Positions 35,560-44,446 of a DNA stretch of 64,000 nucleotides are shown here, in pieces (the stretch's first letter is position 1; every line of letters starts with the position of its first letter). A program made the position numbers and the translations under genes. This DNA is from an uncultured Oribacterium sp. Its GTDB lineage: Bacteria > Bacillota > Clostridia > Lachnospirales > Lachnospiraceae. The stretch lies in contig CAKQPT010000001.1 in the NCBI GenBank assembly GCA_934270345.1, positions 62,001 through 126,000 on the forward strand, given 5' to 3'. The notes beneath the pieces were generated by a model that did not search any database, had not been told where the DNA came from, and was given only the letters and a program-made list of their open reading frames with translations.

Positions 35560-36792
35560 TTACTTGTCGAAGACGACGTACTTCGGAATGCCGTTTTCAA
35601 AGCGGCAGGAGCGCTCGCCCTGCACGAGCGGACGCAGATACTCGAGCATCTCTTCGGTGACGCCGTTGCCCTCGGAGGTGATCCAGCTGTCCGGGACCTT
35701 CTTCTCCCGATCTGCGATGTCGGCGATGTCCGCGGCACCGTAGGCGACACTGTACGGGTGATTCGAAGTACGGGTCAGTGTCGACATCACGCCATTCTGC
35801 CCATTGACGGCGAGGCGGACGGCATTACGACCGAGTTCGGTCGACTCCGTGATGTCGGTCTCGGAGAGGAGATGGCCTGCACAGCGCTGCAGGAGATTCA
35901 GCTCGATGTAGCGCACCTTGCAGCCGATGTTTGAGCGGATCGCGTTCTCCAGCACCTTGCCGGCACCGGTCGCGATGGTATGGCCGAAGGCATCCTTCGA
36001 CTGGTCACGATCAGCATAGTCACAGATCATCTTGCCGCTGCGGTCGCGGATACCCTCACTGATGGCGACGATGACATCCTTGCCGACCGCGAGCTCACCC
36101 CGGAGATCGGAGATGAAGTCATTGAGATCGAACGGCCGCTCCTCGAGATAGATGAGATACGGAACGTTGCTGTTTGCACTCTCTGCGAGTGCGGCCGCAG
36201 CCGTCAGCCAGCCGGCATTCCGGCCCATCATCTCGACGACGATGACGTACGGTGTATCGTATACCTCGAGCTCTCGCTCCAGCTCGGAGATGGAGGTCGC
36301 GATATACTTCGCGGCAGAGCCGAAGCCCGGGCAGTGATCGATGCCGTAGAGGTCGTTATCGATGGTTTTCGGCGCACCAACCACGACGATGTCCGGAATA
36401 TGATGCTCCTTAATATAATCGGAGAGCTTCCAGACGGTATCCATCGAGTCGTTGCCGCCGATATAGACGAAATAGCCGATCTCGTGCTTCTGGAAGATGC
36501 GGATGAGCTCCTCGAACTCCGACGGATCCTGTGCCGGATCCTTCAGCTTGAAACGGCAGGAGCCGAGTGCAGCGGCCGGGGTAACGGCCAGGGTGTCGAG
36601 CATGTCTTCGATGTGTTCGATGCCGCTCAGATTCAGGAACTGTTCACGCAGTACGCCCTGAATACCATAGCGTGCACCGAGCACCTCGCTCACCTCCGGG
36701 TTTCGGATGGCGGCCTCGATGACGCCGGCCAGCGTGGCGTTGATGGCAGACGTCGGTCCACCGGACTGTGCGACTAAAAGCTTCTTTCCCAT
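35560..36792 (-). CDS. Pyrophosphate-type 6-phosphofructokinase
   Basis: 410 residues. Catalyses phosphorylation of fructose-6-phosphate, here probably with pyrophosphate and reversibly. N-terminal LLVAQSGGPTSAINAT; GGNDSMDT at 112-119 and PKTIDND at 141-147. ATP enzymes have Gly where Asp115 stands and PGTIDND instead of PKTIDND, so the donor is predicted to be PPi. The start at 36792 (MGKK) is preceded on the minus strand by GGAGAAGCT; the longer frame to 36846 is not supported. Its 3' end reaches the giant palindrome. Confidence 0.92.
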   Translation of the reverse strand: MGKKLLVAQSGGPTSAINATLAGVIEAAIRNPEVSEVLGARYGIQGVLREQFLNLSGIEHIEDMLDTLAVTPAAALGSCRFKLKDPAQDPSEFEELIRIFQKHEIGYFVYIGGNDSMDTVWKLSDYIKEHHIPDIVVVGAPKTIDNDLYGIDHCPGFGSAAKYIATSISELERELEVYDTPYVIVVEMMGRNAGWLTAAAALAESANSNVPYLIYLEERPFDLNDFISDLRGELAVGKDVIVAISEGIRDRSGKMICDYADRDQSKDAFGHTIATGAGKVLENAIRSNIGCKVRYIELNLLQRCAGHLLSETDITESTELGRNAVRLAVNGQNGVMSTLTRTSNHPYSVAYGAADIADIADREKKVPDSWITSEGNGVTEEMLEYLRPLVQGERSCRFENGIPKYVVFDK

Positions 36793-36941
36793 AGCTTCTC
36801 CTTCAAAACTGTCCATGCCCGCGGAAGATGGCCAGGAGCATGGCATAAACTGTATATGATGATTCGGATGGGCCCCGGTACACTGTACCGATGATGGATT
36901 TCTGCAGAACTGCGCGATGCAGGCCCCGATTTGTCAGTATA

Positions 36942-37082
36942 TCATACTTTTTCCTTCTTTACTGCAAAAGCGACGACCTTTTCACGTGCATATTCGGCGG
37001 CAGTGGTACCTTCTTTATTATTAAGTGCATGTATTCTGTCGCTGTGGGATGCGGCATTTTCACTTTTGGATACAGTGAGCAC
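36942..37082 (-). CDS. Small uncharacterised ORF with GTG start
   Basis: 46 residues from GTG 37082; AAGGAGG stands 4 bases upstream. It lies in an AT-rich 620-base stretch between the divergent phosphofructokinase and GH28 genes and has a good promoter upstream on the same strand (37176-37203). The product is hydrophilic, Ala/Lys/Glu-rich, with a likely helix in the second half (GTTAAEYAREKVVAFAVKKE), and has no signal peptide. An overlapping frame (36959-37165) could be read instead. Function unknown. Confidence 0.45.
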   Translation of the reverse strand: MLTVSKSENAASHSDRIHALNNKEGTTAAEYAREKVVAFAVKKEKV

Positions 37083-37175
37083 AGAACCTCCTTCCGGAAC
37101 AAACTGCGCAAAATGCGACTTTTTATGCATTTCGGCAGCGCCATTTGTATAAATTTCTTAAGCATTGCCCCTTCT

Positions 37176-37203
37176 ATTATAGAACTTTATTCTACCTGCT
37201 CAA
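37176..37203 (-). promoter_or_regulatory. Minus-strand promoter in the AT-rich gap
   Basis: TTGAGC (37198-37203), 16-base spacer, perfect TATAAT (37176-37181). It points at the small ORF ending at 36942 and on toward the phosphofructokinase gene. Confidence 0.6.
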
Positions 37204-37229
37204 GTTTTCGGACATCAAATTTTATAAAA

Positions 37230-37237
37230 AAGCGCTT
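37230..37237. promoter_or_regulatory. LacI-type operator core upstream of GH28
   Basis: AAGCGCTT palindrome, the half-site pair typical of LacI/CcpA-family operators, about 175 bases before the GH28 gene, with TAAAAT (37248-37253) nearby. No LacI-family gene is in this window; a short match, so tentative. Confidence 0.35.
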
Positions 37238-37411
37238 ACAAATGAGATAAAATGTGCGAATAAGTGTCCGATTAGATAAGTGCAGGCAAAAAAGGTTCTT
37301 TTATATAAGCATTGTGTGATATTTGCTCGTATACTTAAGCCAAGTTAAGAAGCTTGTTGGTGATATTTCATAACGTTAAAGATTTGACTAGTTGATTACA
37401 GGAGAAGAGAC

Positions 37412-38986
37412 ATGAAATTCACGATCCAGGCGGTGTTTAAGCGGAGCGTCACCATCGAATGTGACAATCAGACGATCTGCTACGCACCGGAGGAGTACAG
37501 CGTACTCCTGAATGGTGAGGAACGTGCGCGGTCGACGCTGAACGTCCTCACGATCGATGGTCTCCAGCCGGACAGTGACTATACCCTGAACCTGAAGACA
37601 GAGGACGCAGAGGAAACACAGTCCTTCCATACGGAAGCCGAGTCCGTACTGCTCGATGTCCGGAACTTCGGTGCCCATGGCGACGGCGAGACGGACGACA
37701 CGATCTATCTGCAGGCGGCGATCAGTGCCTGCCCAAAGGACGGAACCGTGTATGTGCCGGCAGGAACCTACCTGTCGAGACCGCTCTTCCTGAAGAGCTA
37801 CATGAGCTTATGGCTCGACGAGGGCGCGGTGCTCAAGGGTGATCCGGACCGGAATCACTACCCGCTGATGCCGGGCATGACGAAGACGACAGATGGAACG
37901 AGCGAGTATAATCTCGCGAGCTGGGAAGGAAACCCGGAGACCTCCTTCGCCTCCCTTATTTCGGCGATCGATGCAGAGCACTTCGACATCGTCGGCCGGG
38001 GCCACATCGATGGCAGCGGCGCGGAGGGGGACTGGTGGCAGAATCCGAAGGTGATGCGGACCGCATGGCGTCCGAATACCATCTTCCTGAACCGTTGCCG
38101 TCATGTACGCCTTCAGTCCATCACGGTGAAGAATTCCCCGAGCTGGACAGTGCATCCGTACTATACCGATCATATCGGCGTGTACAACATCACGATCTGG
38201 AACCCATCCGATTCACCGAATACGGACGGCTTCGATCCGGAGAGCTGTGATGACATCCTGATCCTCGGTACGAAGATCTCCGTCGGCGATGACTGTATCG
38301 CCCTGAAGTCCGGCAAGTACTACATGAGTCAGAACCATCATAAGATATCGGATCACTTCACGATCCGGAACTCCTTCCTCGAGAGAGGACACGGCAGCGT
38401 GACGGTTGGCTCGGAAGCCGCCGGGGGTGTCATCAACGTCGAGGTCGCACAGTGCATCTTCGATGGGACAGACCGGGGACTTCGCATCAAGACCCGTCGC
38501 GGGCGCGGACCGGAAGCACTGTATGACGGGGTATATTTCCACGACATCATCATGAAGGACGTGCACATGCCGTTCACCTTCAATATGTTCTACTTCTGTG
38601 ATCCGGACGGGCACAGCGACTACGTACAGAATCAGGACTTCCATCCGGTGGATGACAAGACACCGACGATCGGAACGATCCGGGCCGAGAACATCACATG
38701 TACCGGCGCCGATGCCTGTATGCTGGTGGCGTATGGATTACCGGAACGCTATATCGAGAACATCGTTCTCAAGAATATAAAGGTCGACTTCCTTCCGAAA
38801 TCGGAGAGAACGCCGCGCCAGACCATCATGATGGATCACTTCCCGGAGATGAGCGGAAGAGCCATCTACGCGAGAAATGTAAAGCGACTCACCCTCGAGA
38901 ATGTCGAGATCACAGGATCCGATGATACCGAGCCGGTGCTTCAGGATGTGCTGGATTATGACAGCGTCCATGTCTCGATCAACTGA
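37412..38986 (+). CDS. GH28 polygalacturonase, intracellular type
   Basis: 524 residues without a signal peptide. Residues 1-77 form a small fibronectin-like N-terminal domain; the rest is the right-handed beta-helix of glycoside hydrolase family 28. Catalytic motifs: NTD at 270-272, DD at 293-294, GHG at 326-328 and RIK at 358-360. The missing signal peptide and nearby importer suggest exo-acting trimming of galacturonan oligomers inside the cell. First gene of a seven-gene locus with ABC transporter, GH105, AraC regulator and isomerase. Confidence 0.92.
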   Translation: MKFTIQAVFKRSVTIECDNQTICYAPEEYSVLLNGEERARSTLNVLTIDGLQPDSDYTLNLKTEDAEETQSFHTEAESVLLDVRNFGAHGDGETDDTIYLQAAISACPKDGTVYVPAGTYLSRPLFLKSYMSLWLDEGAVLKGDPDRNHYPLMPGMTKTTDGTSEYNLASWEGNPETSFASLISAIDAEHFDIVGRGHIDGSGAEGDWWQNPKVMRTAWRPNTIFLNRCRHVRLQSITVKNSPSWTVHPYYTDHIGVYNITIWNPSDSPNTDGFDPESCDDILILGTKISVGDDCIALKSGKYYMSQNHHKISDHFTIRNSFLERGHGSVTVGSEAAGGVINVEVAQCIFDGTDRGLRIKTRRGRGPEALYDGVYFHDIIMKDVHMPFTFNMFYFCDPDGHSDYVQNQDFHPVDDKTPTIGTIRAENITCTGADACMLVAYGLPERYIENIVLKNIKVDFLPKSERTPRQTIMMDHFPEMSGRAIYARNVKRLTLENVEITGSDDTEPVLQDVLDYDSVHVSIN

Positions 38987-39061
38987 GACCATAAAATCAT
39001 CAACCTGGACCGAAAGGTCTTTATATAGAGGAGCTGCAGAGCAGCTTCCAAGGAGGTAAAA

Positions 39062-40435
39062 ATGAAAAAAACATTCACAAAGGTACTTGCAGGTTCCCTC
39101 GCCGCATCCATGGTGCTCGGACTTGCCGCCTGTGGTTCTTCTGATTCCGGATCCACCACACAGGCCGCAGCGGAGACCACAAAGGCAGCCGAGGCTGCTG
39201 CAGCGACGACCGCAGCTGCGCAGGAAGCTTCCAGTGGCGATGTAACACTTCGTATTTCATGGTGGGGCGGTGATTCCAGACATAACGCAACCCTGCAGGC
39301 ACTCGATGAGTATATGGCAGCCAACCCTGGTGTAAAGGTCGAGTCCGAGTACGGCGCATGGTCCGGCTGGCAGGATAAGATCGCAACCCAGATCGCCGGC
39401 AACTCCGAGCCGGATCTCTTCCAGATCAACTGGAACTGGCTGTGGCAGTTCAGCCCGGACGGAACCCGTTTCGTGGATATCCAGACCCTTCCGGACTTCG
39501 ATCTTTCCCAGTACGATCAGTCTCTCGTAGACCTGATGACCATCGATGGTCATGTACTCGGTGTCCCGGTTGCTTCGACCGGCCGTGTATTCTACTACAA
39601 CAAGGCAACCTATGAGAAGGCCGGCCTCGATGTTCCGAAGAGCTTCGCAGACCTCCTCGCAGCAGGTCCTGTCTTCAAGGAGAAGCTCGGTGATGATTAC
39701 TATCCGATGGCCTGCAGCACACTCGACCTGACCATCCTTCTCACCTACTACATGCAGGAGAAGTACAACAAGGCATGGGTTGAGGACGGAAAGCTGAACT
39801 ACACTGTGGATGAGCTCGCGGATGGCTTCGATTTCCTGAAGAGCCTCGAGGAGAACCACGTGATCCCTACACAGGAGAAGCTGAAGGGCGATGGTGCGGA
39901 TTCTCTCGATAAGAACCCGAACTACATCGACGGTCACTATGCAGGTCTGATCGAGTGGGATTCTTCCGTAAAGAAGATGCAGAAGGCCCTCGATGAGAAC
40001 CAGGAGCTCGTAATTGGTGAGTATCCGGCAGATTATGGCACACCGGCAACCGTTTATAAGGTTTCCATGGGCTTTGCGATTTCCCCGAACTCTCAGCACC
40101 AGGCAGAGACAGCCAAGCTCCTCAACTACATGCTGAACGGCGACGGCGTGAAGACACTTGCACTCGAGAGAGGTATTCCGGCTTCCAAGGCAGCACAGGA
40201 GACACTGAAGTCCGAGGGTATGCTCGAGGGTCTCGTATACGATGCAAACCAGCTGGCGACAGCAAACGCTCCGTTCAAGCTTTCTCCGTACTATGAGGAT
40301 TCTGCTCTCAAGGATGACGCAGAGGGTGCTTACCAGGAGATCATGAACAACATGTCCTATGACGATGAGGATTCCAAGGATCTCGCACAGGAGATGATCG
40401 ACGCTGTCGATGAGGTTGAGGCTTCCAAGGCCTGA
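39062..40435 (+). CDS. Sugar-oligomer ABC transporter binding lipoprotein (family 1)
   Basis: 457 residues. Lipobox LAACG near residue 21, then an Ala/Thr linker, then a family 1 extracellular solute-binding domain (LRISWWGGDSRHNATLQALD and FQINWNWLWQF). Given GH28 and GH105 on both sides, the ligand is probably a galacturonide or rhamnogalacturonan oligomer. AAGGAGG precedes the start, and codon bias suggests high expression. A GACC-GAAA-GGTC hairpin and an AGCTGC/GCAGCT hairpin lie in the 75-base gap before it. Confidence 0.92.
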   Translation: MKKTFTKVLAGSLAASMVLGLAACGSSDSGSTTQAAAETTKAAEAAAATTAAAQEASSGDVTLRISWWGGDSRHNATLQALDEYMAANPGVKVESEYGAWSGWQDKIATQIAGNSEPDLFQINWNWLWQFSPDGTRFVDIQTLPDFDLSQYDQSLVDLMTIDGHVLGVPVASTGRVFYYNKATYEKAGLDVPKSFADLLAAGPVFKEKLGDDYYPMACSTLDLTILLTYYMQEKYNKAWVEDGKLNYTVDELADGFDFLKSLEENHVIPTQEKLKGDGADSLDKNPNYIDGHYAGLIEWDSSVKKMQKALDENQELVIGEYPADYGTPATVYKVSMGFAISPNSQHQAETAKLLNYMLNGDGVKTLALERGIPASKAAQETLKSEGMLEGLVYDANQLATANAPFKLSPYYEDSALKDDAEGAYQEIMNNMSYDDEDSKDLAQEMIDAVDEVEASKA

Positions 40436-40492
40436 TCCGATGCACAGCATGTGAAATCGTAACCATTTACCGTTTTTTATGGGGTAGACATT

Positions 40493-41401
40493 ATGTCAAA
40501 TACAAAAACAGTGAAGTCTTCGAGCAAGTTCTGGAAAGAGAATAAGGGCCTCCTTTTCATCCTTCCATGGCTGATCGGATTTCTTATTTTCAAGGGATAT
40601 CCATTCCTTTCGTCGCTGGTCTACAGCTTCAGTGATGAATCACTCTTCGAGGGTATCAGCAAGTGGGGTGTATTCAACTACGTGAAGATCTTTACCGATC
40701 GAAAGATCAAGACCGGCTTCATGACGACCTTTAAATATTCATTCATGACCGTACCGCTGAAGCTCGTCTTCGCACTGTTCATCGCCTACATCCTGAACTT
40801 CAAGATCAAGGGTGTAAAGATGTTCCGTACGGTTTACTATATTCCGTCCATTCTCGGTTCTTCCGTTGCCATCGCGGTTCTCTGGAAGGCCATCTTCAAG
40901 GATGACGGTATCATCAACATGATCCTCGGCTTCTTCGGTGTCGCCGGACCACACTGGCTGTCCAACAAGACCGCCGCGCTGTTCATCATCTGTCTCTTAC
41001 GTGTATGGCAGTTCGGTTCCACCATGGTCATCTTCCTGGCCGCCCTCAAGGGTGTATCCCCGGATCTCTATGAGGCCGCTTCCCTCGATGGTGCCGGGAA
41101 GTGGAGACAGTTCTTTACGATCACCGTACCGCTGATCACACCGGTTATTTTCTATAACCTCGTCACACAGCTCGTACAGGCATTCCAGGAGTTCAACGGA
41201 CCGTACATCATCACACAGGGAGGTCCGCGTGGTGCAACCACCCTCGTATCCCTGCTGATCTACAACAACGCATTTAAGAAGTACGATATGGGTCTCGCCA
41301 GTGCACAGGCATGGGTACTCTTCATCATCCTGATGATCTTTACCGCTATCCTGCAGTACAGCCAGAAGCATTGGGTTTACTATTCAGATGAGGAGGCATA
41401 A
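40493..41401 (+). CDS. ABC sugar transporter permease 1 (MalF/UgpA-like)
   Basis: 302 residues with six predicted membrane helices (first at LLFILPWLIGFLIF). The ATPase-coupling EAA loop is visible as YEAASLDGAGKWRQFFTITVPLI. Works with permease 2 and the binding protein. No ATPase gene is in this locus, so a shared MsmK/UgpC-type ATPase encoded elsewhere is expected. Two bases separate it from permease 2. Confidence 0.93.
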   Translation: MSNTKTVKSSSKFWKENKGLLFILPWLIGFLIFKGYPFLSSLVYSFSDESLFEGISKWGVFNYVKIFTDRKIKTGFMTTFKYSFMTVPLKLVFALFIAYILNFKIKGVKMFRTVYYIPSILGSSVAIAVLWKAIFKDDGIINMILGFFGVAGPHWLSNKTAALFIICLLRVWQFGSTMVIFLAALKGVSPDLYEAASLDGAGKWRQFFTITVPLITPVIFYNLVTQLVQAFQEFNGPYIITQGGPRGATTLVSLLIYNNAFKKYDMGLASAQAWVLFIILMIFTAILQYSQKHWVYYSDEEA

Positions 41402-41403
41402 GC

Positions 41404-42261
41404 ATGACACTCGAGAGAAAAAGACAAATCATGACCGTCATCAAGTATGTCGTCCTGATTCTGGTGGGCGTCATCATGATCTATCCGCTCGTATGGATGG
41501 TGGGTGCGTCCTTTAAGACAAACGCGGAGATCTTCTCCGGTATCGGCTTCATCCCGAAGCACCCGACCACACAGGGCTATGTCGATGCGCTGAAAGGCTA
41601 CGGCGGAGATATCAATATCTGGACCTCCATGCTGAACACCTATAAGATCGTCATCCCGAAGGTCGTCCTGACCATCGTATCCTGCACATTTACGGCATAC
41701 GGCTTCGCACGCTTCAAGTTCAAGGGGCATGACTTCATGTTCATGCTTCTGATGGCGACCCTCTTCCTGCCGAACGTCGTACTGAACGTACCGCAGTTCA
41801 TCATGTTCAACAAGTGGGGCTGGGTAGATTCTCCACTGTACCTTCCGCTGATCGTGCCGACGCTCTTCGCACAGGACACCTATTTCGTCTTCATGCTGAT
41901 CCAGTTCCTCCGCAATATCCCGAAGGAGCTCGATGAGGCAGCGAAGATCGATGGCTGCTCTGCCCTCGGTACCCTCTGGCACGTCATCGTTCCGGTGCTG
42001 AAGCCGGCCATGACCTCTGCGGCACTGTTCCAGTTCATGTGGTCCTCCAACGACTTCATGGGACCGTTGCTTTACGTTTCCACGCCGAAGCGCTATCCGG
42101 CAGCCATCTTCGTAAAGATGTCCATGGATGCAGATACCGGCTTCTCCTGGAACCGTATCCTCGCACTGTCCCTGATCTCCATCATCCCGTCCCTCGTTGT
42201 CTTCTTCCTGGCACAGGATCAGTTCATCGATGGTGTTACCGCGGGTTCTGTAAAGGGTTAA
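41404..42261 (+). CDS. ABC sugar transporter permease 2 (MalG-like)
   Basis: 285 residues, six predicted helices. N-terminal VVLILVGVIMIYPLVWMVG and the EAA loop LDEAAKIDGCSALGTLWHVI identify the CUT1-family partner permease. The C-terminal AGSVKG ending is the common end of this group. Tightly packed between permease 1 and the GH105 gene. Confidence 0.93.
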   Translation: MTLERKRQIMTVIKYVVLILVGVIMIYPLVWMVGASFKTNAEIFSGIGFIPKHPTTQGYVDALKGYGGDINIWTSMLNTYKIVIPKVVLTIVSCTFTAYGFARFKFKGHDFMFMLLMATLFLPNVVLNVPQFIMFNKWGWVDSPLYLPLIVPTLFAQDTYFVFMLIQFLRNIPKELDEAAKIDGCSALGTLWHVIVPVLKPAMTSAALFQFMWSSNDFMGPLLYVSTPKRYPAAIFVKMSMDADTGFSWNRILALSLISIIPSLVVFFLAQDQFIDGVTAGSVKG

Positions 42262-42264
42262 GCT

Positions 42265-43431
42265 ATGGATCAGAAACGACATCATCTTCAGGGCGATCGG
42301 GCAGCGACCGAACAGCTTCTCGACGAGTACATCGACTATCTTATGGAGCACTCGGATTCCGGGCATCCGGCCTGGAATCTCGAGATGATCCGAAGCGGGA
42401 AGAGCAACAAGTGGAATTATATCGACGGCTGCATGATCACCGGCATTCTCGAGCTCTATGAGATCACCGGCGAGGCCCGTTTCCTCGACTTCGCGGACCG
42501 CTTCCTGAGCGGCTTCGTCGAGGAGAATGGCCACATCCGTACCTATGACCCGGAGGAGTACTCGCTCGATAATGTGAACCCGGGAAAGAATCTTTTTCCG
42601 CTGTATGATCTCACCGGAAAAGAGAAGTACCGGAAGGCCATCGAGCTTGTACGCTCGCAGCTCAGCACCATGCCACGGACCCCGGAGGGGAACTTCTGGC
42701 ATAAGCTGATCTATCCGAATCAGGTCTGGCTGGACGGCATCTATATGGCCCTTCCGTTCTATATGGAGTACGAAAAGCGCTTCGACGCACAGAAGGACTG
42801 TCAGGATATCTGTCAGCAGATCGCCAATGTTGAGATCAGGATGCGGGACCCGGAAACCGGTCTCTACTATCACGGCTATGATGCCTCCCGGAAGATGTAC
42901 TGGGCAGATCCGGACAGCGGCTGCAGCCCGAACTTCTGGCTGCGCGCCGAGGGCTGGTTCATCCTGGGTCTCGTCGATGTACTGGAGATCATGAAGGATC
43001 TCCCGATGCAGGCCAAAAGCGTACATCTCCAGCACATGCTGCTGGATCTTGCGAAGGCACTCTCGAAGTATCAGGATCCGAGCGGACTCTGGTATCAGCT
43101 GATCGCCCTTCCGGAGCTTGAGGGCAATTACCTCGAAACCTCCGGCACCGCGCTCATCAGTGCCGCACTGCTGAAGGCGGTGCGCCTCGGCTTCCTGCCG
43201 GAGAGCTTCCGTACAGTAGGCGAAAAGGCCTTCTATGGTATCGTCGATCATCGCCTGACGAAAAATGCCGATGGGACACCATGCGTGACGGGCATCTGTC
43301 TCGTCGCCGGCCTCGGAGGAGAGCAGCATCGCGACGGCTCCGTCGCTTACTATCTTTCCGAACCGGTGGTACAGAATGATGCAAAGGGCGTCGGCCCGCT
43401 GCTTCTTGCCTACACCGAGATGCTACGATAA
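42265..43431 (+). CDS. GH105 unsaturated rhamnogalacturonyl hydrolase
   Basis: 388 residues, alpha/alpha-barrel of glycoside hydrolase family 105 (YteR/YesR type). It releases unsaturated galacturonic acid from the end of lyase-made rhamnogalacturonan or galacturonan oligomers by hydrating the double bond. WLDGIYM with Asp157 matches the catalytic Asp region; KWNYIDGCMITG near the start is typical. No signal peptide, so it acts in the cytoplasm on imported oligomers. Starts three bases after permease 2. Confidence 0.9.
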   Translation: MDQKRHHLQGDRAATEQLLDEYIDYLMEHSDSGHPAWNLEMIRSGKSNKWNYIDGCMITGILELYEITGEARFLDFADRFLSGFVEENGHIRTYDPEEYSLDNVNPGKNLFPLYDLTGKEKYRKAIELVRSQLSTMPRTPEGNFWHKLIYPNQVWLDGIYMALPFYMEYEKRFDAQKDCQDICQQIANVEIRMRDPETGLYYHGYDASRKMYWADPDSGCSPNFWLRAEGWFILGLVDVLEIMKDLPMQAKSVHLQHMLLDLAKALSKYQDPSGLWYQLIALPELEGNYLETSGTALISAALLKAVRLGFLPESFRTVGEKAFYGIVDHRLTKNADGTPCVTGICLVAGLGGEQHRDGSVAYYLSEPVVQNDAKGVGPLLLAYTEMLR

Positions 43432-43434
43432 ACT

Positions 43435-43473
43435 AAAGGGTGTGCATGGCTTCCATGCATGCCCTTTTTAAAT
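43435..43473 (+). terminator. Terminator after the GH105 gene
   Basis: AAAGGG and GCATGG arms pair with CCATGC and CCCTTT, three-base loop, five T. It partly separates the transport/hydrolase genes from the regulator. Confidence 0.8.
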
Positions 43474-43486
43474 TCTGGAGGAAACC

Positions 43487-44446
43487 ATGGCAGAACAGCG
43501 CGATATCAATCTTCATAACTCCCGACTGGATCTCGTGTTTGAAAAACGAATTCCGGGTCTGCGCGTATCCGAGGCAGTGCGTCATCATCGCTTCATCATG
43601 AAGAGCCGGCATGTACACGAGACCATCGAGCTGCACTTCATCCTCGAGGGGCAGCGACTCATGTTCGTAGATCGGGAGAGCTACCGTCTGTCGCCACACT
43701 CCGCCATCGTCGTCAATCATAATCTCATCCATAAGACCTCGACGGCACCGGGCTTTCCTCCGGATCATCATAACTTCATCCTGCAGCTGGACCGCTCGCG
43801 CTTCGATCAGATCCTGCGGGTTGCCGGGCTTCGGGGCTTCGATGACTTCGGTGACCGTTTCAACGGTGTCGCGAATTTTAACGACAGTGAGTGGCAGCTG
43901 ATCCTTTCCGTCATCGCGGAATTCAAGGCGATGTGTGCGGAGGATAAAAACGGCGGCAACATCTCCATGGAAGACGCTCATGCGTTTTTATACCTTCAGG
44001 CGGTCGAGCTGGCCAGCATCTTTGCGAAGGCCAGACGCCGGCTGCTTCAGGCGGAGCTCGAGGCAAACCAGAAAGCGGTGCCGGAAACCGTCGTGAAGAC
44101 GGGTGTGCACCAGAAGGTTCATGAGGTCGCGCTCTATCTGCAGACCCATATCCATGAAAATGTTTCCCTCGAGGAGCTGGCCCAGCGCTTCTTCATGAGC
44201 CGCTCCTATCTGACCCGGAGCTTCCGGAACGTCACCGGCTTCTCCGTCGTCGAGTATATGACCTACATCCGGATTCAGAAGGCGCAGGAGTTCCTGAAGG
44301 CATCCGATCGCTCCATCACCGAAATCGCCGATCTCTGCGGCTTCGGTAACATCACTTATTTTGAAAAGGTATTTAAGGCGACCACCGGACAGACCCCGGT
44401 GCAGTATCGTAAAACCGTCGCCTCTGCTGGAAAGGAGAAAAAATGA
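43487..44446 (+). CDS. AraC-family transcriptional regulator
   Basis: 319 residues. N-terminal cupin-like sensor domain (HVHETIELHFILEGQRLMF near residues 44-62) and C-terminal double helix-turn-helix (NVSLEELAQRFFMSRSYLTRSF, then ITEIADLCGFGNITYFEKVFK). Such regulators usually sense the sugar brought in by the adjoining transporter and activate the locus. AraC stop overlaps the next start (ATGA). Confidence 0.92.
   Translation: MAEQRDINLHNSRLDLVFEKRIPGLRVSEAVRHHRFIMKSRHVHETIELHFILEGQRLMFVDRESYRLSPHSAIVVNHNLIHKTSTAPGFPPDHHNFILQLDRSRFDQILRVAGLRGFDDFGDRFNGVANFNDSEWQLILSVIAEFKAMCAEDKNGGNISMEDAHAFLYLQAVELASIFAKARRRLLQAELEANQKAVPETVVKTGVHQKVHEVALYLQTHIHENVSLEELAQRFFMSRSYLTRSFRNVTGFSVVEYMTYIRIQKAQEFLKASDRSITEIADLCGFGNITYFEKVFKATTGQTPVQYRKTVASAGKEKK

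Noticed and set aside
41380..43329. 649-codon open frame on the minus strand
   Set aside because: Antisense of permease 2 and the GH105 gene; composition is unlike a protein and the plus-strand genes are certain.
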